DNA from: Spirogloea muscicola
Taxonomy: Eukaryota > Streptophyta > Zygnematophyceae > Spirogloeales > Spirogloeaceae
DNA length: 60,464 nt
Direction: 5' to 3'
NCBI GenBank assembly: GCA_009602725.1
Contig: WELB01000320.1
Location: forward strand, 9,617-70,080
Shown here in pieces: positions 1 through 10,000 of this stretch (positions within the stretch are counted from its first letter, which is position 1; each line of letters opens with the position of its first letter). The translations under genes were made by a program, and so were the position numbers. The notes beneath the pieces were generated by a model. It had not been told where the DNA came from, did no database searches, and was given only the letters and a program-made list of their open reading frames with translations.

Positions 1-875
1 TGTGTGGCCAAGTACAGAGGCAAGCACATTGACAAAAGTACGTCACCTGCTGCTAAGCTGACCCGCTCAGTAACCACGAGTCAGCACATATAGGTCGCTA
101 ACTGATGCTCGAATACTGGTCGGCAATTGACAAGCTCTTGAGCTACCAGCTAAGGCTCGACCAGCTTTCTGTATGCAACGCATGAGCCTGCGCTTGCTGC
201 AGACAAGCTGCCACTCGAAACACAAAAATGACAAGCATGCTGCCGGCATGCTCATCTGAGCTGGAAGCATTTCCTCACGTCGGGCGTATCCCAAGCTTGC
301 AATATTGTGCAGTAAGGTGTAGAAGCGAGGGCCATGCAGCCAAAAGTGTCGATTGCCGCCAGTAGGAGGTGATCGCTGCGGAAGTAGTCCGAGTAGTGTC
401 GGGGCTTTCTCTGCTCAGCACCAACCACTGCGTGGCCAGCAGTGTGCGTCGAAGCGGAACTCTTGTATGCCACCGTCACCACCACATCCACCAAGGCGAG
501 TGGACCACCGCCAGGTTGTACACCCACAATGTCCAGGGTGCGACGGCGATGGCGTCCCTGGCAATCCGTGGTGATGGGCATTACATTGCTTACTTCCACA
601 ATGGCGCAGTAGCCGGCGTCGCGCATTAGGCCCGCCAGGGTGTCCTGTAGGAGCTTATGGACGCCCACCACCTCCGGGCCTGTGGGACACCGCAGCATGT
701 GGGTGGCAATTTCTCCGCCCTCTGCACGGAAGCCGCACTCACGCTGAGTTACTCCTATCAAGCAGGTCGGGGGAAGGCCGAGGAACAGCTGGAGAAGCGT
801 CCGGAATGCCTTGGGGCTGATTCTGAAAGCGTTGTGGATGGCGTGCGTTGTGAGCCAGTCCGTTGCCCTTCTTCT
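1..875 (-). mobile_element. Non-LTR retrotransposon family A, 5'-truncated 3' fragment
   Basis: Reading leftward from about 875, the frame encodes the C-terminal half of a non-LTR retrotransposon polyprotein that closely matches the copy at 17290-18707 (shared stretches GFRAEG, HMLRCPTGPEVVG, RTLDIVGVQPGGGP). This part holds the Cys/His knuckle and the restriction-enzyme-like endonuclease. The first knuckle cysteine is replaced (QREC instead of QCEC). The frame shifts near 290 and resumes to end in the family signature LTRGY before a stop at about 67. The 3' UTR continues past the left edge of the window. The reverse transcriptase is absent, as expected for a 5'-truncated copy made by target-primed reverse transcription. 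The 5' end abuts an LRR exon donor at about 880. It is a dead copy. Confidence 0.85.
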
Positions 876-3800
876 CATGTTACCTATTGTTGCTTGCCCA
901 AAAGATGACGAGAGGCAGCTCCCCAAACTCTTGCGGTACTCCTCCAACAAGCCTGCCATATCCAACATGCAGAGTGCCACCTCAGAACCAGTTGAGGTAT
1001 ATGTTGGAAATAATGTGGACAAATAGAATCCTGAGAGGCTGCACTGAGAGCAGACATACTTAGAGCCGCATACACATGCCTTGACTTCAGATATTTTCAG
1101 ACTTGCATGATACGCCAAACGATCGACATGGCCAAGCCCTTACAAGTTGGAGATTAGGCTCATGTGCGTGAGCTTTTTGCACTTGCTTAGCTGCTTCGGT
1201 ATGTTGCCCGATAATCTGTTATTGAGAAAGGAGAAAGAGCTCTCAAACATGCTATGGCAGATAACTCTAACGATTCTGTGACCTCGCTTTATGGGGGCAG
1301 CATGGAAACAGTCAGTCAAGGCTCGAAGCCATCAATGCCGTTATGATAACCAACAACATAGGAGTACTGCCCACTTGTTGGAGTTCAAGAAGAGATGTGA
1401 CAACTTAGCCAAGTTGCCATACGATGAAGGGATGGGCCCACTGAGACTGTGGAAACGGATAAGGAGAGACTGTAAGCATCATTGTCACAGGTCCCATAAG
1501 CACAAACAGAGGAGTATACAGTACAGTACTTCAGCAGAGCCAAATAATTTGTGACAGACTTCTACTACTGCAGAATCAGAGTATGAGTCACAATGTGCCT
1601 GTCTCGTTACTTTCTTGCTAAAACCACAAACACATGAAGTGTCTAGAAGGCTTGAGCAGAGCCGCACTGTTCGTGGCAGACTTACGTTACTGCAGGCTTT
1701 AGCAGTGAGCGACGATATGTCTATCAAATTGCATAGACGAGGCAGTCACATGCCAAATAAGTTGGACACTGACAGCTGGTCTTGAGATGGTGAAGAACAA
1801 AGATATCCGGATATAGCACCTTTTGGGCTAGATGAAGAGTACCTGTTGCTCTGAAGATCAAGCGCGTCCAGTGACCTACAGTGGCTGAGCTCGGTTGGGA
1901 GGCTACCTGTTAAGCTGCGCAAGACATCATACAAACGCATGGCCGTTTATTTGGTCTACTTGGAGGTCCTGTCACTCCTTGTTACGTGGCTTCACATGCA
2001 CGTGCTATTGAAAGACAGGTTAGTCCCCTGAATCTCGACTGCAGTAGTTCTTGTACTCTGTCAATCAGCATACCTGTTATTGGCTGCCAGGAATGACTTC
2101 ATGCTGGTAAGGTTTCCATATCCCGGCGGAATCGGACCAGTAATGCTGTTGAAATAGCACAATCACACAAGTTAGCTTCTCGAGATGGCACAAGCTGCAT
2201 AAGTCAGAATGGAGCTTGACGTGCAGCATATCTGACATAAAGTAGAAGAGAAAAGGCAGCAGGACTGCACACTTGTTGTCATTAAGCTCCAAATCCGTGA
2301 GATTATGGCAATTGCCAATTGCTGATGGAAGGGAGCCTGTCAGCCTGTTCAGGCATGTGTCAGAATCAGTGTTTTTCCCGACAGACAGTCATTAAGCTGA
2401 CCTCGATCTGCAAGGAAGCGCTCTTTATGGAAACAAAAACACAACACAAGTGCCAGCCACACCATCACAATAGCTTCAAGAGGAGTGTAATATTCTGTGT
2501 ACTTGTTTCGGGAAACAAAAAGTTGGGTGAGAGAGCCACTCATCCCAAGCTCGGCGGGCAGGCTTCCAGATATACTGCATGGCGGCAGCAAGTAGGAAAA
2601 TATTAGGGGTTAACAAAAGGTTGGCTTGGACTTTGACATAACTGACTGTTGCAGACGACAAACAGTCCAGTGTGTACGTGGTCACTTACCGATTGCTCGA
2701 AATAGAGAGGACCTGTAAGAGGGGCAATCTTGCCAACGAAGCGGGGTACTCTCCGCTTAATCTGCAGTAAGTTGGAAGGCTTGTCCGTTAAGATGCACCA
2801 TTCAGCAGTGTTGCATGGATCTTTACATCGCAATGCGACTCTCTGAGAGTAGTAAATCCAGTGTGGCCAGCACTCAGGCTCTTATGTGCACATATAGCAG
2901 TCAGCTCCCTCTAGACTGGGAGCCGTTGCATGAGATGACCTGGACGGAGATTAAAGACAGGAGACATTGTTCTAGGACATCCTAAGGTCGAACAACTATG
3001 GACAGCAAAGTAGTAGTCTATGGCTGACATTTGGGCAAAAGGCAACTTGGAGTCTACTGGTTGTCATTGACATGGAGGTTGCTGAGATTGGCGCAGTTTC
3101 CCAACTCCGATGGTAAGGGTCCAGTAAGGCTGCATGCAACGAAGAGCTTCAACAATTGTCCACCTTCTCCATAGCTTCATGACCAATGACCACTCCATCA
3201 ATCAGACACACTCGTAATGACTTGATGTTGTCAGGCTCACTCTGTGCCAGAGATAATACTTGCAATGAGGCCTTGATGCGCTACGCATGACAACATTTGC
3301 TAGGAGTGTCATGCTCATACTTACTTATTGATCCCCAAACCTAACGTATTCAACATCCGAAGATTGCCAATGCTTGAAGGTATGACTCCCGTCAACCTGA
3401 ACGCAAGACAACTACAGGGCATTGGCATACGTGCCTCTTGGCCCATGAATGAATGCAGGCTACCTGTTAAGCTGCGCAAGAAATCATAAAAACGTATGGC
3501 CGTTTGTTTGATCTGCCTGGAGGTCCTGTCACTCCTTGGTACGTGGCTTCACATGCACATGCTACTGTGGAACAGGCTTACTCCCCTGAAACTCCACTGC
3601 ATAGTTCTTGTACTACTCTGTCAATCAGAATACCTGTTATTGGCTGCCAGGAAAACGACCATGCTGGTAAGGTTGCCATATCCTGGCGGAATCGGACCAG
3701 TGATGCTGTTGGTCAAGCACAAATCACACGATTTAGCTTCTCAAGATGGCACAATCTGCTGATTATTTAGGGTTGAGCTTGATGAGCAGCATATGTGACA

Positions 3801-5007
3801 TAAAGTAGAAGAGCAAAAGCAGCAGGGCTGCGCACTTGTTGTTGTCAAGCTCAACGTATGTCAAATATTGGCAATTGCCAATTGCTGGTGGCAGGGAGCC
3901 TGTCAGCCTGTTCGGGCATGTGTCAGAATCAGTGTTGTCCCCGACAGACAGTCATTAAGCTGACCTCAATATGCAGGGAAGCGCTTGTTATGGAAACAAA
4001 AACACAACGCAAGTGCCAGCCACACCATCACACTAGCTTCAAGAGGAGTGTAATAGTCTGTGTACTTGTTTTGGGAAACAGAAAGTTGGGTAAGAGAGCC
4101 ACTCATCCCAAGCTCGGCGGGCAGGCGTCCAAACATACTGCATGCCGGGAGCAAGCAGGGATGACATCAGGGGTTTAAATTAGGTTGGCTTGGACTTCAA
4201 GTTTTCTGCCTGTTGCAGACAACAAACAGTCCGAATGTGTATGTGGTCACTTACGGATTATTCGAGATAGAGAGGACCTGTAGGAGGGGCAATCTTGCCA
4301 GCGAAGCGGGGAACTCTCCGCTTAATCTGCACTACGTTGGAAGGCTTGTCTGTTAAGGTGCACACTTCAGCAGTGTTGCATGGACTTCTCGAAATTGCCA
4401 TAGGACTCTCTGAGAGTAGCAAAGCCAATGTGGCCAGCACTCAGGCTCTTATGTGCACAAGCAGTCGTCGTCAGCTCGATCTACACTGGGAGCTGTTGCT
4501 TGGGATGACGCACACATGGACAGCAGAGTAGGTCTATGTGGCTGAAATCTGGGCACAAGCAACTTGGAGCTTACTGGTTGTTATTGACATAGAGATAGCT
4601 GAGATTGCCACAGTTTCCTATCTCCGATGGTAAGGGACCAGTTAGGCTGCATCACAACAAATAGCTTTACAACTGTCCACCTTCTCCATAGCTTCAGAGC
4701 CGATGACCACTATCAATCAGACAACCTCGCAATGAGTTGATATTGTCAAGCTCACCGTGTCTCAAGGACACTCCTTGCAATGATGCCTTGATGCGCTACT
4801 CACGACACAATTCTGCTGGGAGTGTCTTGCTCAAACTAAACTGTTGTTCGCCAGAAATAAGCTACTCAGCATTCGAAGGTTGTCAATGCTTGAAGGTATG
4901 ACTCCCGTCAAGCTGAATGCAAGACAAGAACAGGGCATTGGCATACATGCCTCTTGGTCCATGAATGATTGCCTTGAACTTGATAACGCCTTGATATGCT
5001 ATGGCAC
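876..5007 (-). pseudogene. Partial inverted copy of the LRR receptor-like kinase gene
   Basis: On the minus strand this region repeats, exon by exon and in the same order, the part of the plus-strand RLK gene at about 41650-44134. Recognisable single-LRR exons lie at about 4838-4913 (TGVIPSSI), 4567-4655 (GPLPSEIGNC), 4250-4330, 4090-4150 (PAELGMSGSL), 3850-3920 (PPAIGNC), 3640-3720, then again at 3350-3410, 3040-3130, 2690-2770, 2510-2590, 2280-2350 and 2080-2160. The last three are 1843-1914 (GSLPTELSHC), 1137-1208 (GNIPKQLSKC) and 884-952 (GGVPQEFGELP). Exons are about 72 nt and keep AG/GT junctions. No signal peptide, LRRNT, membrane segment or kinase is present within the window. It ends at a family A insertion on the left and at a composite repeat on the right. 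The missing kinase half might lie left of the window. Called a pseudogene because it is incomplete; a longer gene running off the edge is possible. Confidence 0.8.
1908..4985 (-). repeat. Internal tandem duplication in the inverted LRR copy
   Basis: Two direct units of about 1.55 kb, about 1908-3453 and 3454-4985, carry the same six or so LRR exons and introns. Matching landmarks are the boundary sequence GCTACCTGTTAAGCTGCGCA at 1903-1922 and again at 3454 onward, the exons at 2510-2590 and 4090-4150, and GGCATTGGCATAC-like sequence near 3420 and 4936. The plus-strand gene has this segment once in this form. Units differ by scattered substitutions and small indels. Confidence 0.75.
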
Positions 5008-6272
5008 AGCACGCGCGAGCACGGAAAAAATTGACAAGGTCCAAAGGGGCTGAAAATATGCTGAAGCACATAACCAAGTCAGCATGTGGAAAGCCAGCCC
5101 GAAACTAACTGACGTCACCCCAAGGGGCCGACAAGTGTTGAAATACATAAATAAGCACGTACCATGCAGGGTAATTAATCACTTATTACATTCCTCCTCA
5201 GCAGCCGCAAGTCAGAAAAATAGCCCCCAGAAAGCGGTCCCTTGATGTAAGTGAGGCTACAGCTAGAGCACGGCCAGCACGTAGGTGCGAGGCGTGAGCT
5301 GTAGTGACCCGACCCCTCTACACAGGCAAATGGGCGGTCAAGTCCTGATTGGGTTCGGACGTAGGGATCAAGAAGCAAACCCTTACACCGTGAAGCTCAT
5401 GAGTATCGCCCAGCGGAAGTCCTGCCCTGTGACGCTGCCGTCAGGCGGCCTCTCCACTTCCCAGGCAACAGCCCGCAGCTAGCCCACCAAGGGCCGGTGT
5501 CGTGCTATATCCCGTCGACGGCCTATTTGTGCTGATCTGACTCGGACAGTTGACCTGGCTTGACACATGGCTTCCTGGGCTGGGTCAAACACTTATGTGT
5601 GCTAAGGATGGAGGACCACTATTCTCTCATTGCTTCCTAGGCTGGGTCATACACTTTTGGGTGTGATTCAAGCTTAAGGATGGAGGACCACTTCTCTCCT
5701 CTTTCTCTCTCTCCCACCCTCTTTCTCTCGGCGACCGCTCATCAAATTCGAACGACAACAATGACTGCTCATCAAATGCGGACAACAGCAACAACGGAGC
5801 GATCACAAGGGCCAAAGAAGAAAGCGCGGCCAGATTAACTGATGGCTGGGAAAGGCCAGCCCAAAGAATGGACAAGGTCTGAAGGAACTGGAGTGCGACG
5901 CGGTGGCTGGGCGATTGGGGAACGAACGGCCGAAGATGACCATTGTATGGTCGAGTCGGCCACTGAGACGGTGACGACGGTCCACGACAGCCGGCCATCC
6001 AGCTTAGCCAACCACTCGTAGCCAACGGCCGAACCTGACCTATCAGACAGCGCTAGGACATTCGCCGCGCCCGGCCCAAGCCGGGGCGAACGGCCTCTGC
6101 GTCGAGTCCGCTTCGCAACGTCTACCCTCTTGCCACGAGCCACGCCTACGCCAACGCCGCGCCATAGAAGCGTAGAGCCTAGGGCAGGAGCCGCAGCAGC
6201 CAGAGAATCTTCGCACGGACCTGCTGCGCGATTTCGAGAAGTCGTGGTGATTCTGCGGTGAGCAGCTTTGAA
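5008..6272 (+). repeat. Composite dispersed repeat, copy 1 (pair of 47236-48566)
   Basis: This 1.26-kb block is nearly identical in order and sequence to 47236-48566; both start at GCGCGAGCACGGAAA and end near GAGCAGCTTTGAAA. Its first part (5008-5215) is, on the minus strand, a non-LTR 3' UTR plus a coding remnant resembling the family C terminus (SDLRLL). The middle holds two degenerate units with a GGATGGAGGACCACT motif (about 5605 and 5680). At about 5835-5880 is a retroelement 3'-tail hairpin. I see no convincing host gene; open frames of about 100-130 codons on the minus strand have no recognisable domain. Confidence 0.8.
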
Positions 6273-6716
6273 AATTGTGCTGCGTATGGCAAGCTTTACA
6301 CTGGTTTGAGCACCAGTTGTGACATCTCTGCTCTAATCACACAGTTAGAGTCAGAATGTCCTGGTTTGGATTCGAGCATAGGGTGTTTTGGAGACAACCC
6401 TCATACAGGAGAACGCCAAACGCACATACGCGCACAGAGCGCAGCGGGAGTCTTACCCTGAGGCACCGCCCTAGAGCGGTGACTCTACCAATAGATTACA
6501 GAGAGCCGGCAGGGCCCGCAGCGATGAGCTGCGGCGACGGGCTGGCAGCAACCGGCAGCAGCAGAGCTGTGGCGGCGGCGGCAGCAGCAGGCAGTAGCGG
6601 GGCTGGCTAGGCAGCACCAGGGCTGTGTCTCTCTCGGGCGTTGGCCGACTCCTGGAGTCTGACCAAGGCCCACTACTTATAGCGGTTCTCCTGCCACCCC
6701 TCCCCCTGAGTCGGCT
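6273..6716. other. No gene seen; GC-rich low-complexity stretch with a TATA-like motif
   Basis: No credible coding region. The stretch 6530-6605 is rich in GCAGC/GGC triplets. A TATAAGTAG-like motif lies on the minus strand at about 6675-6685. It could belong to an undefined retroelement promoter or LTR, but I see no second copy to prove that. Confidence 0.3.
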
Positions 6717-7051
6717 TTTCACAGCCGATTCTTTCATATCAGCAGCCGCTTCCTGAGGGTGTGACGAGGGTCGCCCCCAAGGCCCTCCCTGGAGGGGCGG
6801 GCCTGACAAGGGGACACGACAAATACAAGAGGCTGGCACACAGGGGCCAGTGGCCTTTAGCACGAGTCCAAGGGACTAGCGCCAAGAGGCCGGCGCGCGA
6901 GTCCAAGGGACTGGCGCGCTGGACAGTGACTAGCGCCAAGGAGGTGGCGCGCCAGGCCAATAGCCTGGCTCACGGGGTCAAGGGACTGAGGCCATGCAGC
7001 CATGAGGACTGGAAGAAAGCGGCTGCTGATATGAAAGAATCGGCTGTGAAA
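6717..7051. repeat. Facing inverted arms made of retroelement 3' tails
   Basis: A 35-nt arm at 6717-6751 is the reverse complement of 7017-7051 (core ACAGCCGATTCTTTCATATC). It resembles a terminal inverted repeat, but the right arm is the 3' terminal hairpin and tail of the family B element, and the left arm is an oppositely oriented copy of that tail. Between the arms (about 6855-6960) are degenerate repeats built on GAGTCCAAGGGACT and GGCGCGC. No transposase is encoded. Confidence 0.7.
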
Positions 7052-10000
7052 TGCCAGCCAGATGCATACAGGTGTTCATGACGGAGCCAAAGGCTAGGCA
7101 GACAGGGCGCCCTCAATACCCCCGTGTCAGCAGTAGGAAGTCAGATGAGCTGAGGGGAGGAAGAGCAACCCCGCTGCGCAAGCCAGAGGCTGCTGCAAGG
7201 GCGCGACCAGCGCGGCGGTGCAAAGCAAGCGCTTGGGAGCGCTGCAGGGACATAGACAGTCGCATACGGTAGCAGGACACCAGACCCAAAGGCACCGAGC
7301 CACCGGGAAGGGCAGCACCCTGCTCCCGGCGCCGCTGGTCAGCTTGAGAGGCCAGCAGCGAAAGTAACGAGGACCACCGACCCCCGTAACACCCATGGAT
7401 GTCCATGGCCAGGGGGTAAAAGGTATCACCCGCCGGGTGGTCCTTGTACTTGTGCAGCTTCTTCCGTTCGGCTACCTTCACAGCGTAGCCGGTCTCAGAA
7501 GTAATGGGGCCCTTCGTCCGGAAGCTGTCGGTGAGGACAACGTCCATGAGGAGCCGCTTGCCACCTCCCAGGGGGACGCCGACCAGATCGACACGCCTCG
7601 TCCGAGGGACCCCATTGCGGAGGAGGATGGGCATCACCCCAGTGCTCTCCAACGCCACTTGATATCCCGCCTCCTTGACGATGCCATACATGGCGTCACG
7701 TAGGAGGTTGTGGGAGCCCGTGCGCTCACTGCCTTTGGCACACCTGAGCATGTGGTCACCCATGAGCAATGCATCATGCTCAATAAGCCCACATTCACAT
7801 TGGGTCACCCCTGCCAAGCACAGGGATGGCAAGCCAAGACGGCGGCGCATAGCATCGCAAAACAAAGCATTCTCCATCCGCAAGCCCGCATGCAAAGGCA
7901 AAGCGCGGAGCCACTCAGACGCTCCCAGAGACGAAACAGATAGGAGCCGAGCCTGGCCTCGAGCATCTCCTTGGAGGAGACTCCGGAGATGCTCCAGTGG
8001 TTGCTCGTCTGCAGCACGGGTAAACCGCGATTGAGCCTTGACATCAGAAACGTCAGCCCAGGCAGCAAAACTAACAGGCTCATTTACCAGAGGCGGGTAT
8101 GCGGCAAAGAGGTCCTGTTGGCATGCTTTGAGAGTCACTTGGAAAGGCAGACTCCCCTGAACCACGGTACTGATGTGAGGCGCCAACACACGTTGTTGCC
8201 CAAGGAGGAATCGTCCAGATATGGACGAAGCCACCTGGGCCCAGCAGCCAAGGTACGCTGGTCTGCACAAGCGGACCAAGGGGCGACAACCAAGCCCACC
8301 GAGACGGATGGGCAGCGTACATTGCACCAGTGCTGCTGGGGACTGCTCTAGAAGTGGGTGAGCAATCATGTCAGCTAGGCATCGTTGGAGCCTGACATCT
8401 ATGGATGCATAGACCTCATCCATGGTAACCGAAGGTGGGACCGTTCTTAAGAGGTAACACGGCCGCTGTGCCACACTCCTGGTCAAAATGGCCACTGCCA
8501 ACTGAGAGTCCCCGAGGGTGGGGAGCTCTGGCAGGACCTGCATATATCCTTGGAGACGAGCAAGGACAGCACCCTCCGAGAAAGACGGGTCCCCTACAGG
8601 CACTCCCAAGATCTTCAAACCGCCCTCTGGTGTCTGACAAGATGTAGGCAACGAGGGAAGGAGGGAAAGAGGGATGCCATTGGGGGACCAGGCAGAGCAC
8701 TTGGCAGTACTTATCCCAAGCCCGATGAGCTGGAGCTGGTGCTGAAGCGTGCCAAAAGCTCGCAGCACCTCCTCTGGGGGGCCGAGGAGCGTAGTATCAT
8801 CCGCGTAACTCGGGAGGAGAACGCCAGGGTGAGCGCTCGCCGTGTTGCGCAAAGCACGGTGATGCGCCAGAGCAAAGAGAAAACCACCCATGGGATCACC
8901 TTGACGTGTCCCCGTCTTTGACTGCAAAACAGCCAAAGAAGTCCCTGCCCCCCACAACAATGCAGATGGCGAGCCATACATGCAGCGGAAGTGAGGGAGG
9001 AGGGTGGGAAAGTACTGCCTTAGCTCCTCGGCGATAACCTGCCGATCCACGGAGTTGAAGGCGTTCTGTACGTCCACGCTCAGGGCCAGCCAATGGGGGT
9101 TTACATCCAGTGCCGCTCGTACCCCGTGCACCAGGGTCTCAGCGCCAGCACGCATCCCAGCCCCAAACTGGTGGGGATGGAAGTGCGCCTGGGCATCGTC
9201 CTGGATCTGCATGATTAGGGTGCGCCCCACAAGGCGCGCCAGAACCTCCCCCATCGAGATAGGACGCACTCCGCCGTTGTCCTTCTGCAAAGCAATGAGA
9301 TTGCTTGTGCAGAGGACTGCGCCTACACGATGGGTGAGGTGCCCACGCGCAACATGTTGCGCGACCCTATGCAACAGATCGAAATCCTCCGAGTCCTCCT
9401 CCCCATATAACTCCCGCAAGTGCTCAAAGAGCATGCCAGATGGACCCCCGGCGACTGCCTTGCGGCTACTCACAATCGCCCGACGGAAGACAGCCGGGTC
9501 CAGGTCCACCGGTTCAGCAGGCATGAAGCTCTCCATCCATGTATCTAATCTTCGCGGGGCCGAAGGATGGAGCTGCTCGAGTGCGGCCAAGGTTGCCGCA
9601 TCATGCGGTGCTGGTGTTGAGGGCTCCAAGGCTTGGGCAGCCCTGCCAAGGTCGCCGGCTCGCCCATATCGGATGGCACGTCGTTTGCCCGCCTCCTTAA
9701 TATCGGATTCCGACGTGGTGGGCCGATAGTTGGCTTGCGCAAGTTGCGCAGCCGCTTGGTGCTTTGCAAGTAGCAGCTGCCACTCTCCACCTTCAAACAG
9801 GTGGAGGCGCAACAGCAGCTCCGTGCGACCTGCCTTCCCCTGCGGCAGGCGACCAAGCAAGAGTCGCGGAAACAACACAAACACAGCCCATGCAGCCTCA
9901 TCCTCGCTGTCACGAGCCAGACGTGTCAGGAGGGGCCGAAGGGCTCTCCGTATGTGGGGCCGGGCCCAATACGGGATGTGTCGTAGGAGCTGCGCGTTGG

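Noticed and set aside
5627-6143. Minus-strand ORFs of 100-132 codons in the composite repeat
   Set aside because: The frames are not conserved between the two repeat copies except as shared DNA, and they show no domain or sensible start.
6717-7051. A MITE or small DNA transposon with 35-bp terminal inverted repeats
   Set aside because: The right arm is the 3' terminus of the family B retroelement and the left arm an inverted copy of it; no target duplication or transposase was seen.
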